The notes: generated by a model from the sequence alone, not told the origin. 64,000 bases of DNA from Saccharicrinis sp963677345 (GCA_963677345.2 CAXXLC010000012.1:124001-188000); one strand, 5' to 3'; counted from the stretch's first letter, positions 37,168-47,159 are shown. Numbers and translations are program-made.

Positions 37168-38685
37168 ATGCCGTTTCTTAATTCTATAATATCTTTGGTG
37201 AACCTTCGTCGTTTATCTCAAATTAGTCATTTTAAAGAAAATCCTGAAGAGGTTCAAAAAGAACAACTTCTTGATTTGATTAAGAAATCAAAAGATACTC
37301 AGCATGGCAAATATTATGATTTTGCATCCATAAAATCAATTAAGGATTTTCAGGAAAGAGTTCCTGTTCAAAAATATGAACAAATGGAACATGTTATTGA
37401 TAAAATCAGGCACGGTGAAAAAAATGTATTATGGCCTGGTGATGTAAAGTGGTTTGCTAAATCATCAGGAACCACCTCCTCAAAAAGTAAGTTTATTCCA
37501 GTATCAAGAGAGGCTTTAGAAGACTGTCATTTTAGAGGCGGGAAAGATGTGTTGGCAATTTATAATGATCTTTATCCTGAGAATGATTTGTTTAGTGGAA
37601 AAGGATTAACCTTAGGAGGTAGTCAGAAATTAAGCCAGTATAATAAAGAATCGTTTTATGGTGACCTGTCTGCTATTTTAATTGGAAATCTTCCGTTTTG
37701 GGTAAATTTTATTCGTACTCCCGATCAAAGTATTGCCTTGATGGATAAGTGGGAAGAAAAGTTGGTGAAGATGACGGAGGCTACAATAAATGAAAATGTA
37801 ACCTCCTTGTCGGGTGTGCCGTCATGGTTTATGGTTCTGATAAAGCATATTTTAAAAACAAAAGGGACAGATAATTTATTGGATGTGTGGCCAAACCTTG
37901 AATTGTTTATTCATGGTGGAATTAATTTTGAACCATACAGAGATCAGTATCATAAGATAATTCCTTCGTCCAATATGCATTATATGGAAACTTATAATGC
38001 TTCTGAAGGATTTTTTGCGATACAGGATGATCCTTCTGATACTTCAATGTTGTTAATGCTCGATTATGGCATATTTTATGAGTTTGTACCAATTAGTGAG
38101 TATGGTAAGGAGTTTCCTGAAGCTTTGACATTGGATGAAGTGGACCTGGAAACAAACTATGCTATGGTTATTTCAACCAATGGAGGTTTATGGAGATATA
38201 TTGTAGGAGATACCATTAAGTTTACTTCCAAATATCCATTTAAGATTAAAATTACAGGAAGAACCAAACATTTTATTAATGCTTTTGGCGAGGAAGTTAT
38301 TGTAGATAATTCTAATAGGGCGATTCATTTCGCCTGTGAAAAAACCGGTGCCGTGATAAAAGAATATACCGCCGCCCCGATGTATATGAGTACCGAGGAA
38401 CAAGGTCGACATCAATGGATTATTGAATTTGAAAAAGAACCAAAAGATTTAGCCGAGTTTGCTTATTATTTGGATAAGGAACTTCAGAATATAAACTCAG
38501 ACTATGAGGCCAAAAGATACAAAGATATTACTCTGGAGGCACCTGAAGTAGTGGTTGCTCGCAAAGATTTGTTTTTTGACTGGCTTAAGAAGCACAATAA
38601 ATTGGGTGGACAGAATAAAGTACCACGTCTTTCTAATAATCGTGATTTGATAGAAGAGTTGCTGACCATTAATCAAAAAAGTTAG
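37168..38685 (+). CDS. GH3 auxin-responsive-promoter family acyl-acid-amido synthetase-like protein
   Basis: This is a 505-residue adenylate-forming enzyme of the bacterial GH3 type. The nucleotide loop is SSGTTSSKSKFIP (about 109-121), followed by YNASEGFFAIQDD and ITGRTKHFINAFGEEV. Plant GH3 enzymes conjugate amino acids to acyl acids; the bacterial homologues' substrates are largely unknown. Note that GH3 here is not glycoside hydrolase family 3. Single gene, followed by a deoxynucleoside kinase. Confidence 0.9.
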   Translation: MPFLNSIISLVNLRRLSQISHFKENPEEVQKEQLLDLIKKSKDTQHGKYYDFASIKSIKDFQERVPVQKYEQMEHVIDKIRHGEKNVLWPGDVKWFAKSSGTTSSKSKFIPVSREALEDCHFRGGKDVLAIYNDLYPENDLFSGKGLTLGGSQKLSQYNKESFYGDLSAILIGNLPFWVNFIRTPDQSIALMDKWEEKLVKMTEATINENVTSLSGVPSWFMVLIKHILKTKGTDNLLDVWPNLELFIHGGINFEPYRDQYHKIIPSSNMHYMETYNASEGFFAIQDDPSDTSMLLMLDYGIFYEFVPISEYGKEFPEALTLDEVDLETNYAMVISTNGGLWRYIVGDTIKFTSKYPFKIKITGRTKHFINAFGEEVIVDNSNRAIHFACEKTGAVIKEYTAAPMYMSTEEQGRHQWIIEFEKEPKDLAEFAYYLDKELQNINSDYEAKRYKDITLEAPEVVVARKDLFFDWLKKHNKLGGQNKVPRLSNNRDLIEELLTINQKS

Positions 38686-38705
38686 AATATTGGGGAACGA
38701 TTTTA

Positions 38706-38713
38706 TATTTTTG
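38706..38713 (+). promoter_or_regulatory. -7 element upstream of the deoxynucleoside kinase
   Basis: TATTTTTG fits TAnnTTTG and lies 36 bp before the ATG at 38749. No clear -33 TTTG is seen. Confidence 0.4.
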
Positions 38714-38748
38714 GTTCGAATTAAATATATAATTATTTCTATTAAATT

Positions 38749-39363
38749 ATGCATATTGCAATAGCGGGTAATATAGGCTCAGGAAAAACAACTTTAACCA
38801 CATTGTTAGCAAACCATTACGGTTGGGATTCGCATTACGAAGAAGTAGATGATAATCCTTATCTTGCTGATTTTTATGAAGATATGCAGCGTTGGGCTTT
38901 TAATCTTCAGATTTACTTTTTAAATAGTCGCTTTTCTCAGGTGAATGAGATCAGAAAAATGGGGAAGACTGTCATTCAGGATAGAACTATTTATGAAGAT
39001 GCGTATATTTTTGCTCCTAATTTATATGATATGGGATTAATGAGTAAAAGGGATATTGATAATTATGCATCGTTGTTTGAGTTAATGAGTAGTCTGGTGC
39101 AGGCTCCGGATCTTTTGATTTATTTAAGAGCTTCAGTTCCAAAATTAGTTGAGCAAATTCAAATGCGGGGAAGGGAATATGAAAATAATATCCGCCTTGA
39201 TTATTTAAAACGTTTGAATGAAAGATATGAAGCTTGGATTGAACAATATGATAAAGGTAAATTGCTTATTATAAATGTAGATGAGTATAATTTTATCAAA
39301 AATAAATCTGATTTAAGTACTATAATAGACAGGGTAGATACACATGTTAATGGGTTATTTTAA
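38749..39363 (+). CDS. Deoxynucleoside kinase
   Basis: This is a 204-residue dNK-family protein. The P-loop GNIGSGKTT (residues 7-15), EEVDDNPYLADFYED, DRTIYEDAYIF and the lid RGREYENNIRLDYL are diagnostic. It phosphorylates deoxyadenosine/deoxyguanosine-type nucleosides for dNTP salvage. Exact base preference cannot be read. The downstream gene is convergent, with 1 bp between stops. Confidence 0.92.
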   Translation: MHIAIAGNIGSGKTTLTTLLANHYGWDSHYEEVDDNPYLADFYEDMQRWAFNLQIYFLNSRFSQVNEIRKMGKTVIQDRTIYEDAYIFAPNLYDMGLMSKRDIDNYASLFELMSSLVQAPDLLIYLRASVPKLVEQIQMRGREYENNIRLDYLKRLNERYEAWIEQYDKGKLLIINVDEYNFIKNKSDLSTIIDRVDTHVNGLF

Positions 39364-39364
39364 A

Positions 39365-40048
39365 TCATTTATTAAATAATAATTTTACCGATAGCCTCCA
39401 ATGGTTTTGTTTATCATGGGGGTTTAAAGTAACATCATTCTCAGCAATATATTCAGATTCAATGTCTGGAATAGTTGTAAACCTAATGCCCACTTGTAAA
39501 TAGCTTCTTTTTGAAAGTTTAAATAAAGTTCCAATTTCAGCACCATATCCGGCAAGTATGTTGTTTGTGATGTAGGCAACTGAAGCATCATTATCTGTTC
39601 CAATATATTTAGAAGTAAAATCAAGCATATTCCTTAAATAATATATTCCAAATACAGCACCTAAATAAGGCTTGATTTCTCCTTTTGAAAAGTAGTAATT
39701 TCCCTGAGCTAACAAATTTATCATTTGGTAATTGACACTGATATCTCCATACCTTTCTTGGTTCCATGTCTTTTTATCTTTTGGAAAATAAGAATATGCT
39801 AGTTCTGATTCTAAAGAAAGTTGAGGGTTGAATAGCCATAATGTCCCAAAATTTATATTAAATCCTGTATTTGCTACAGTACTAAATCCAAATTCATTTT
39901 TATTTATATTGTTTGATATATGTCCAAAACTGTTATCTGGAACTAACAAACTAATACCGCCTCCCCACATTAGTTTTTCCTGAGAATGCAATGCTAATGT
40001 AGTTATGGAAAATAAAAGAAATAGAATAAAATATTTAACTCGAATCAT
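39365..40048 (-). CDS. Outer-membrane beta-barrel protein
   Basis: This 227-residue protein has a signal peptide (FILFLLFSITTLALHSQ) and an amphipathic strand pattern (FSTVANTGFNINFGTLWLFNPQLSLESELAYSYF, SYLQVGIRFTTI) and ends WRLSVKLLFNK. It resembles the PorT-like/outer-membrane protein beta-barrel domains common in Bacteroidota. No specific function is assigned. Confidence 0.8.
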   Translation of the reverse strand: MIRVKYFILFLLFSITTLALHSQEKLMWGGGISLLVPDNSFGHISNNINKNEFGFSTVANTGFNINFGTLWLFNPQLSLESELAYSYFPKDKKTWNQERYGDISVNYQMINLLAQGNYYFSKGEIKPYLGAVFGIYYLRNMLDFTSKYIGTDNDASVAYITNNILAGYGAEIGTLFKLSKRSYLQVGIRFTTIPDIESEYIAENDVTLNPHDKQNHWRLSVKLLFNK

Positions 40049-40120
40049 TGTTTATTGCTTTAACAATCACGAATATAAATATTATTGTACAACTACAATG
40101 CAATAAATTGACATAAAAGA

Positions 40121-40151
40121 TTTGTATATATTCTACTTTTATCTATATTTG
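40121..40151 (+). promoter_or_regulatory. Promoter of tRNA-Leu
   Basis: TTTG (40121-40124), a 19-nt spacer and TATATTTG (40144-40151) match the Bacteroidota -33/-7 consensus perfectly, 29 nt before the tRNA. Confidence 0.7.
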
Positions 40152-40180
40152 CATCCGCAAAAATGTTAGTAATAACATTT

Positions 40181-40262
40181 GCCCAGATGGCGGAATTGGT
40201 AGACGCGCTGGTCTCAAACACCAGTGGGGCAACCCGTGCCGGTTCGATCCCGGCTCTGGGTA
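40181..40262 (+). tRNA. tRNA-Leu (CAA)
   Basis: This 82-nt type II tRNA has acceptor GCCCAGA pairing with TCTGGGT. The anticodon stem CTGGT/ACCAG closes the loop CTCAAAC, giving anticodon CAA. A variable arm (TGGGGCAACCCG region) and T-arm GGTTCGATCC follow. The 3' CCA is not encoded. The accessory region begins just downstream. Confidence 0.96.
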
Positions 40263-40270
40263 CAAGTATA

Positions 40271-40302
40271 AAGCCTGATAACTTAGTTATCAGGCTTTTG
40301 TG
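40271..40302 (+). terminator. Terminator after tRNA-Leu
   Basis: AAGCCTGATAAC (40271-40282) and GTTATCAGGCTT (40286-40297) form a perfect 12-bp stem with a TTA loop, followed by TTTGTGTTTTT. Confidence 0.85.
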
Positions 40303-40643
40303 TTTTTATAAGGGAGTAAATGGGGAGTAAAAACAGATTTCTTTCACCATCAAATTAACTATTTTAAGCCTTTTTATTGGTTTGATATCATTCACCGTTA
40401 TGCACGCCTCTATAATACTTTATGGATTTGTGTTATTTATAAATGTATTCCATCAGTGAACCATAATTGTCTACATAAATCTGAAAATCACTTTTGATAC
40501 TTTTTTTGCAACTGCCTTTAATACAGATTAATTACAATATGGCAGCTCTTGTTTTTATACATAAATCTATTCCTTTTTTTAATCCCCATTCAAATCATTA
40601 GATATCAATATCTAAATTTATTTATCAATCATAATTTGAAAAA
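40303..40643. other. Non-coding junction between tRNA-Leu and the defence genes
   Basis: No gene is seen. GGGAGTAAATGGGGAGTAAA near 40312 is a short direct repeat. I searched by eye for a duplicate of the tRNA 3' end as an attachment site in 40-51 kb and did not find one. The region is AT-rich. Confidence 0.3.
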
Positions 40644-40673
40644 TTGATTGCTTTATTAGAAATACTAATTTTG
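40644..40673 (+). promoter_or_regulatory. Candidate promoter of the protease-STAND gene
   Basis: TTG (40644-40646), a 19-nt spacer and TAATTTTG (40666-40673) fit the -33/-7 pattern, 28 bp before the ATG at 40702. The -33 element sits in a small CAATCA/TGATTG inverted repeat. Confidence 0.5.
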
Positions 40674-40701
40674 GATTATAAAAGCATTTAAATCTTCACA
40701 A

Positions 40702-43700
40702 ATGATCAAGGATAGCAATCATATCGATATAACAAAACTTACCATTCGTATAAAAGATGCAGAAACAGAACAACCTGTGGGTACAGGACTAGTTTATCAC
40801 GACGATATCTTGATTGATCGTTTATATATATTAACTGCTTCTCATGTGCTCTATAAAGATTCTGATAGTTTTCAGAATAAGCGAGAATCTGTAATAATTG
40901 ATTTCTATAATGAAACCTCAAAAGTGTATGAATCATTGAGGCATATAGTTGACTTTAATCTTGTGTCTGCAAAGGTTGATAGAGACGTTGCCATTTTGAT
41001 GCTTAACATAAACGAACATGCTATACTAAAGAGATTTAACTTTCCAAGTTATTTGGCTGTCAAAGAAAGATCAAATATTGATGCATTTGTAATTAAAGGA
41101 TTTCCGCAAGCAACATGTGGAAAGGAAGTGGTCTGTATTTATCCAAAATGGAACCAGAATTTATTGGAAAAAAACGTATTCCAGCTGGAACTAAGGGAGG
41201 ACTATACAGGGTGGAGCACAGCTGGGTTTTCCGGAAGCGGAGTTTTTATTTGTTCAGATGATCAATTCTATCTGTATGGAATTTTCACACGATTTCGAGA
41301 AGAAGAAAAAGGGAAAATTATTTATTGCCAGTACATAGAAACAATCAATGAAATATTGGCTAAGAATTACTTACCCAACATAAAATTCTCTTTTATAAGT
41401 GAAAATAGCTTGACTATTAAATTTTTCGAAGATCAAGTTAAAGGTGCTATTAGTAACTTGGGTCCCAGATTTGATGAAGATCGTAACTTAAAACTTCCTA
41501 TTGCTTCAGCATTTAATGATTTAGCAAAAGATGATTATTTTAAGAAGAAGGTCATACAAACCATTGACAAATGGTTAGTAAAGTATATTTCTGGATCTCA
41601 TGGCAAAGATTATGACCTAATTGAAGACATTTTAAATGCTTATGATTGCTCTAAAAAGGAAGTTACCACATTAATAGAAGGACTTACTTGGAATATTGAA
41701 GAAAAGATTCACTTAGACGACTTTACTAAGTTCATTGAAGTATTGAATGAGGATATTTACAAGAAACGTAATGAACTATATAGCTTAAGAGGTCAGAAAA
41801 GTAAGACAGAGAAGTTGAATGATGAATACAGTAGTGAATTAGCTCGACTTCATGATATTTCTACAAATAATAGTGAGTTGTTGGAAGGTTTAAGTGATAT
41901 TAATTTCAGCTTATCAAATAATCCGTTTTTAATAATTAAGGGTGAAGCTGGAGCAGGAAAATCACACCTTTTAGGAGACATTGCTAATCAAAGAATAAAA
42001 CGTAATGAACCAACCGTACTAGTTTTAGGGCAGCATTTTAAAAAGTCTAAAAACGTATGGGAAAATATTTTATCGGATCTAAATCTTAATTGTACAAAAA
42101 GGGATTTTTTAAACTCTCTAAACTATATCGGGAAACAGATTAATTCAAGAGTTTTAATCTTGATAGATGCTTTAAACGAAGGGGCAGGAAAAGAAATATG
42201 GCCAGAAGAATTAGCTGGTTTTATTAATGATCTTAGAGGATTTCAATATATAGGAGTTTCTGTTACGATACGTACAAGCTATTTTAACGAAATTGTTGGT
42301 GAATCAACCACACAAGATCCGTTAGTTTCGATACTAAATCATGAAGGATTTAAAGGCAATGAATATGAAGCTTTAAAACTGTTTTGTATATTTTATGAAC
42401 TGGAATCACCAAGTTTTCCAATCTTGAGCCCTGAATTTACAAATCCACTTTTCTTATTGTTGATTTGTGAAGGTCTGAAGAATTCTGGCGAAAAAAGATT
42501 TCCACAAGGATTTCAAAATATATCAAAACTTTTCAAACTTTATCTAAATTCGGTCTGCCAGAAGCTTTCGAGAAAAAGAGAAGAATATAAAAATAGAGAC
42601 CACAAAATAATTGAAGCGTTAGAAAAATTTGCATTTAAATGTTTTGAGAAAGAAAATCGCAACACCCTTGATGTTAAAGAAACAGTTGATTTCTTTGACG
42701 AAGAGTTCACTAGTTTTAAACACCTGTACAACGATCTTGTTGCAGAATGCGTACTTATACAAAAAAACGAAATAGACTATTACTCCAATTCGAACACAGA
42801 GGTTGTATATTTCGCTTTTGAAAGAATTGGTGATTTTGTTGTTGCACAATCATTACTCGAAAAATATGAAAAAAGCGTAGATATAATTGAAGCTTTTAGA
42901 CCTGAAAATTGCTTAGGGCAACTTGTTAAGGATGCTTGGTGGCTTAACAAAGGTGTGTTTGAAGTTTTTGCTATCTTACTACCAGAAAAATTCCAGATTG
43001 AAATGGTAGAAGCTGTGGATTGGATATTTTCAAATAAACCTCAGAATATGATGTCTAACATTGATGAATACATTGTTGGGTTTATGCTTGATAGTTTGAA
43101 GTGGAGAAGTATAGAAAGTATTGATGCAAAGAAAATTTTAAAGTTTCTTGATAGTAAAAAAAGTAAAATAGACATAGATGAATATTTAATTAAACTAATC
43201 GAATTAGCCCCTATTATCAATCATCCTTTTAACTCAGACAGGTTTTTTAGCTATTTAAATCAATTCGATATGCCAGAACGAGATTCCTTTTGGCAAAGGT
43301 TTGTTCATTATTTTTCAGATTATGATGACTATAAAAATGCTTACCCTATACGTAGATTAATAGATTGGGCATGGTCACCAGAAATATCATCTCAGATAGA
43401 TAAAGAATCAGCCAGACTTGTAGGTCAAGTGTTAGCTTGGATTTTATCATCCACAAATAGGCGTGTAAGAGATGAAGCATCAAAAGCATTGGTTAACTTA
43501 CTAGAAAATCAACTTGAAGCTCTTTTAGCTATTCTACGTAAATTCAGTAGGGTAGACGATTTGTATATTAAAGAAAGACTGTATGCTGTAACATATGGAT
43601 GTGTTTTAAGGACATCAAATAAAGAAGACATATTAGATGTTGCGAAATATGTTTATGAATCAATATTTAGAGATGGTGTTAAGACAGTTCATATCTTATT

Positions 43701-45426
43701 AAGAGATTATGCCAGAAATATAATTGAATATGCTCTTTATTTGAATCTACCTATTGAAGTTGACATTGATTCAATAACCCCTCCTTATATTAGTGAATTC
43801 CCAACAAATATTCCCTCACATGAAGATATAGAATCTCTTCGTTTTGATTACAATGAAAAAGGTTATAAACAAAGTTATAAAAGTGAGCATAATCAAATCA
43901 TTTTTTCTGTTATGGACTGGGATTTTGGAAGTAAAGTAGTTGAGCATGCATTACAAGATTTTTGTCCCTATAGTTTTACAATGGAAAAAAAATATAAAAC
44001 CTTTTTAAAAACACTTAAAAAACAAACTAGAGACAAACTAAAACTATATGAGGCTATATCTCGTTATTTAGAAGTTGTTGATGCGTCCAGAGATGATATA
44101 ATTAAATACTCAAGCATACAACATCTCGATGAAAAAACATTACAAAATAAATCATATTTAAAAAGATTTTATCAAGAACTCAAATCGGAGTTAAACAATA
44201 ATGAATTTACATTCTTTAAAGAGAAACTCATCCCATTTTATAAGCAAAAAGAAAGAGTTAGTGACTGGCATCGTGATTTTTTTGACGTTGAACCAATAAA
44301 AAGGTGGTTAACAAATCGGGTATTTGAATTAGGTTATAATTATGAAATACATGGTTATTACGATTCCATTATTAACAGTTCTAGTCAAAGGTCGGAATTT
44401 AAAATTGAACGAATAGGGAAGAAGTACCAATGGATAGCCTTTCATGAAATAATGGGTGTAATTACCGATAATTTTAAATATAGAGATGGTTGGGGTTCAA
44501 GTGAAAAGTATGGTTTTTTTAATGGTCCATGGCAACTTTACCTTAGAGATATTGATCCTATTTTTATCACAAAAAATAGAGAAAAAGATATATATGAAAA
44601 TGATTATAATTCCTTTCAAGGAAAAAAAGGATGGTGGTTTGATTTAGATTATGATCATTGGAGTATGTCAAATAAAGAATGGGCAAATTCCGAAATAGAT
44701 CTTCCGGACCCCAGGCACATCATTAAAAGGATTGATCACAATAAAACAGAATGGCTATGTTTAGATGCGTTTTATAAATGGTGTCAGCCTAAACAACTAG
44801 GTCAGGATAAGTACAGAACAGGTTATAAACAAATTTGGTACCCAATACATAGCTATCTAGTAAAGAAAATAGACAAACGAAAGATTGTTCGTTGGTTGAA
44901 CTCTCAAAATTTTTGGGGAAATAGATTGCCAGGCAAAAATGACTCAATTTTAAGTCTATTCAATAGAGAACTATACTGGTCTCCTATCGCAAAAAACAAT
45001 ATTAAAGAGTATTGGTCAAAAGTGGGAGAAAAAAACTATAGGATAAAAGCAACAACCACTACCGCTGTAGGGGAAATGAGTGAAGACAAATCTGGCGCTC
45101 ACTTCTATTACGACATGCCTTGCAAAATGATTTTTGAAGGTATGCATTTAAAGTATGCAGCTAAAGATGGCGAATTTAAAAATATGAATGGTGATATAGT
45201 TGTTTGCAATCCAGACCATAACGTAATGTTAATTCGAAAAAAGGACTTTGTGGATTTTTTAAATAAAAATGACCTTGATATAATCTGGGTGGTAGAAGGA
45301 GAAAAATTGGCAACGGAAGATAGATTCAATACACAGAATAATCATTATAAGGTTATTAATGGTGTATATACTTTAGAGGGAGATATCATTGATGGTTCTT
45401 TGAGGCTAGAAGATCGAGTTAAATAA
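40702..45426 (+). CDS. Trypsin-like protease / STAND NTPase fusion (type I AVAST-like defence protein)
   Basis: This is a 1574-residue multidomain protein. Residues 1-230 are a chymotrypsin-fold protease with a complete triad: His48 in LTASHVL, Asp95 in DRDVAIL and Ser177 in AGFSGSGVF. A linker has the NLGPRFDEDRNLKLPIA motif (about 252-268) that I associate with effector-linked STAND proteins. The NTPase has Walker A GEAGAGKS (414-421) and Walker B LILIDALNEG (Asp489). From about 600 the chain is helical-repeat-like. A distal region contains ERIGKKYQWIAFHEIMG near 1230, probably the sensor. In AVAST systems the C-terminal repeats recognise a phage protein, the NTPase oligomerises and the N-terminal effector acts. 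Published type I systems combine an MBL-fold protein with protease-STAND proteins, matching the next gene. No signal peptide; cytoplasmic. Function is inference from architecture. Confidence 0.85.
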   Translation: MIKDSNHIDITKLTIRIKDAETEQPVGTGLVYHDDILIDRLYILTASHVLYKDSDSFQNKRESVIIDFYNETSKVYESLRHIVDFNLVSAKVDRDVAILMLNINEHAILKRFNFPSYLAVKERSNIDAFVIKGFPQATCGKEVVCIYPKWNQNLLEKNVFQLELREDYTGWSTAGFSGSGVFICSDDQFYLYGIFTRFREEEKGKIIYCQYIETINEILAKNYLPNIKFSFISENSLTIKFFEDQVKGAISNLGPRFDEDRNLKLPIASAFNDLAKDDYFKKKVIQTIDKWLVKYISGSHGKDYDLIEDILNAYDCSKKEVTTLIEGLTWNIEEKIHLDDFTKFIEVLNEDIYKKRNELYSLRGQKSKTEKLNDEYSSELARLHDISTNNSELLEGLSDINFSLSNNPFLIIKGEAGAGKSHLLGDIANQRIKRNEPTVLVLGQHFKKSKNVWENILSDLNLNCTKRDFLNSLNYIGKQINSRVLILIDALNEGAGKEIWPEELAGFINDLRGFQYIGVSVTIRTSYFNEIVGESTTQDPLVSILNHEGFKGNEYEALKLFCIFYELESPSFPILSPEFTNPLFLLLICEGLKNSGEKRFPQGFQNISKLFKLYLNSVCQKLSRKREEYKNRDHKIIEALEKFAFKCFEKENRNTLDVKETVDFFDEEFTSFKHLYNDLVAECVLIQKNEIDYYSNSNTEVVYFAFERIGDFVVAQSLLEKYEKSVDIIEAFRPENCLGQLVKDAWWLNKGVFEVFAILLPEKFQIEMVEAVDWIFSNKPQNMMSNIDEYIVGFMLDSLKWRSIESIDAKKILKFLDSKKSKIDIDEYLIKLIELAPIINHPFNSDRFFSYLNQFDMPERDSFWQRFVHYFSDYDDYKNAYPIRRLIDWAWSPEISSQIDKESARLVGQVLAWILSSTNRRVRDEASKALVNLLENQLEALLAILRKFSRVDDLYIKERLYAVTYGCVLRTSNKEDILDVAKYVYESIFRDGVKTVHILLRDYARNIIEYALYLNLPIEVDIDSITPPYISEFPTNIPSHEDIESLRFDYNEKGYKQSYKSEHNQIIFSVMDWDFGSKVVEHALQDFCPYSFTMEKKYKTFLKTLKKQTRDKLKLYEAISRYLEVVDASRDDIIKYSSIQHLDEKTLQNKSYLKRFYQELKSELNNNEFTFFKEKLIPFYKQKERVSDWHRDFFDVEPIKRWLTNRVFELGYNYEIHGYYDSIINSSSQRSEFKIERIGKKYQWIAFHEIMGVITDNFKYRDGWGSSEKYGFFNGPWQLYLRDIDPIFITKNREKDIYENDYNSFQGKKGWWFDLDYDHWSMSNKEWANSEIDLPDPRHIIKRIDHNKTEWLCLDAFYKWCQPKQLGQDKYRTGYKQIWYPIHSYLVKKIDKRKIVRWLNSQNFWGNRLPGKNDSILSLFNRELYWSPIAKNNIKEYWSKVGEKNYRIKATTTTAVGEMSEDKSGAHFYYDMPCKMIFEGMHLKYAAKDGEFKNMNGDIVVCNPDHNVMLIRKKDFVDFLNKNDLDIIWVVEGEKLATEDRFNTQNNHYKVINGVYTLEGDIIDGSLRLEDRVK

Positions 45427-45432
45427 AAAATT

Positions 45433-46500
45433 ATGGAAATTTTTGTATATCAAGCTGAATGTGGAGATGCGGCTCGCATTAGATATCTAGGTAAAAATAA
45501 AAGATACTATAATGTATTTGTAGATGCGGGTTATAATAAAACCTTTCGTAACCTCTTACATAAAGAAATAAGGGATATAGAAAATGCAAATGAATTAATT
45601 GATTTATGGATAATATCTCATATTCATGATGATCACATTGGTGGCATACTATCATATATTAAAGCAGTTACTAATGGGATAATTCCAAATTTGGTAAAAA
45701 ATTGGTATTATAATCCTCCAAGACTTGAGCTCATAGAGAAAAATCAACAGAAATTAATTTCTATAAGTTCTGCTAAAAGTATTAGACAAGGTGATCAGTT
45801 AACCCAATTTTTAAAAAACGCAGATAAAGTACCGCAAGAGTTAATTCATAACGAATCATGTATTATGAACTTGTCAGGACTGAAGTTAACAGTTCTATCT
45901 CCTTCTAAAAATAGTTTAAATAAACTTTTTGAGAAGTATTCATCTCCTACATTAATAGAGTCAGAAAATAGAATAAGTGAAGCTAAAAGTTTATGCCAAA
46001 ATGACTATCACTTAAAAATAGAAGATTTTAATCTGGATTGTTGGGAAGAAGATGACTCTATTGAGAATGGAAGTAGTATTTCATTTTTAATTGAAGCTGA
46101 TAATAAAAAAACATTATGGCTTTCAGATTCTTATCCTACAGTTGTTTACAATAAGCTAAGGAAATTAGGCTACTCTGAAGATAATCCATTACTATGTGAT
46201 TGGGTAAAGGTTTCTCATCATGGAAGTTCTGGTAATATGAATGACAGTTTACTTAGCATTATTAGGTGCAATAAATTCTTATTTAGTACTAATGGAGAAA
46301 ATAAACATTGTCTACCAAATAAAGAATGCATCGCAAGAATACTAAGAAATAAATACAGAGCAATGAATTCCTGCTATGAAATATATTTTACTTATAACAA
46401 TAGAACCTTAAGAAATATATTTAAATCTGATAGAATAGATGTATATGAAAGGTATAACTTTAAAGTACATTTCAACGATCAGAGAATTATGAAATTATAA
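45433..46500 (+). CDS. MBL-fold hydrolase, partner of the protease-STAND protein
   Basis: This is a 355-residue metallo-beta-lactamase fold protein of the ComEC/Rec2-like type. Its metal motif is SHIHDDHIGG (His63, His65, Asp67, His68). Later ligands are Asp232 in WLSDSYPT and His262/His263 in KVSHHGSSGN; NGSSISFLI is also typical. It starts 6 bp after the STAND gene, so the two are co-transcribed. MBL proteins in AVAST type I loci are thought to be nucleases or effectors; specific activity is unknown. I see no third gene after it. Confidence 0.85.
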   Translation: MEIFVYQAECGDAARIRYLGKNKRYYNVFVDAGYNKTFRNLLHKEIRDIENANELIDLWIISHIHDDHIGGILSYIKAVTNGIIPNLVKNWYYNPPRLELIEKNQQKLISISSAKSIRQGDQLTQFLKNADKVPQELIHNESCIMNLSGLKLTVLSPSKNSLNKLFEKYSSPTLIESENRISEAKSLCQNDYHLKIEDFNLDCWEEDDSIENGSSISFLIEADNKKTLWLSDSYPTVVYNKLRKLGYSEDNPLLCDWVKVSHHGSSGNMNDSLLSIIRCNKFLFSTNGENKHCLPNKECIARILRNKYRAMNSCYEIYFTYNNRTLRNIFKSDRIDVYERYNFKVHFNDQRIMKL

Positions 46501-46788
46501 AGTTATATTAATAAATTAGTAGTAAAAATTGATGAATGAAAGCTGAATTTAGAGACTGATTTGGAATATTTAATGAAGGCGGTCTTTCAATGTCAATCTG
46601 TTTCGATTTACTGACTTAATGATATTGTTCATCTATTCAGTTTAATTATTCTTACGATATAATAATATCTTTGTCCAATATTATTCTTTTCGTATTAATT
46701 CTTTCAACCTACGGATATTCTTGGATATGCAGTCCCCCTTACCTGAGACTAGTGTGATAATTATTAAGTTAGTTTACTAATATTTTAT
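46501..46788. other. Non-coding stretch after the MBL gene
   Basis: It contains no coding frame or clear terminator. A TATCTTTG at 46789-46796 lies at its right edge and would be the promoter of the IS630 remnant. Confidence 0.25.
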
Positions 46789-46800
46789 TATCTTTGCTAT

Positions 46801-46926
46801 ATGGCAAGGATAGGAAGACCAATTCAATTGACCATGGATGAGAAGGACGAGCTTCTAACCATGAGCCGCTCACGAAAGCTTGAAAAGCGTTATGTAGAGC
46901 GAGCCGAAATAATTGGATATTCTTGA
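46801..46926 (+). pseudogene. IS630-type transposase, N-terminal fragment only
   Basis: Forty-one codons read MARIGRPIQLTMDEKDELL...SRKLEKRYVERAEII, the start of the helix-turn-helix domain of IS630-like transposases, then stop. The remaining 300 or so residues are absent. A TATCTTTG promoter-like box precedes it by 4 bp. It is a truncated relic. Confidence 0.75.
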
Positions 46927-47072
46927 CCATATTGACCCCCTTTCCAGAAGCTGGTTAATGTAATGTTTTGGGCATGACATTCCGGCGGATCCTGACCCCT
47001 TTAAGTAATGCTAGAGGAATAAGTCTGCTTCAAAGGAAGAAAAAACTTAATCTTTTTATTTGTTAAAGGTTT
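46927..47072. other. Possible second IS end inside the IS630 relic
   Basis: TTGACCCCCTTTCC (near 46940) and CTGACCCCTTTAAG (near 46997) are similar to the ends of some insertion sequences. There is no transposase between them. This is only suggestive of a nested insertion and deletion. Confidence 0.25.
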
Positions 47073-47109
47073 AAAAAGCCACTATCAGTACGTTTGACAG
47101 TGGCTTTTT
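47073..47109. terminator. Bidirectional terminator-like hairpin
   Basis: AAAAAGCCACT and AGTGGCTTTTT flank a partly paired ATCAGTACGTTTGAC. It is A-flanked and T-flanked, so it could work on both strands. No intact gene lies next to it. Confidence 0.6.
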
Positions 47110-47159
47110 ACTTTATGATTTTAAATCTTATTTTGAGCAGATGTTAATTGATGAAAAAT

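Noticed and set aside
37168..38685. Glycoside hydrolase family 3
   Set aside because: The name GH3 here means the auxin-responsive Gretchen Hagen 3 family; sequence shows an adenylate-forming loop and no glycosidase motifs.
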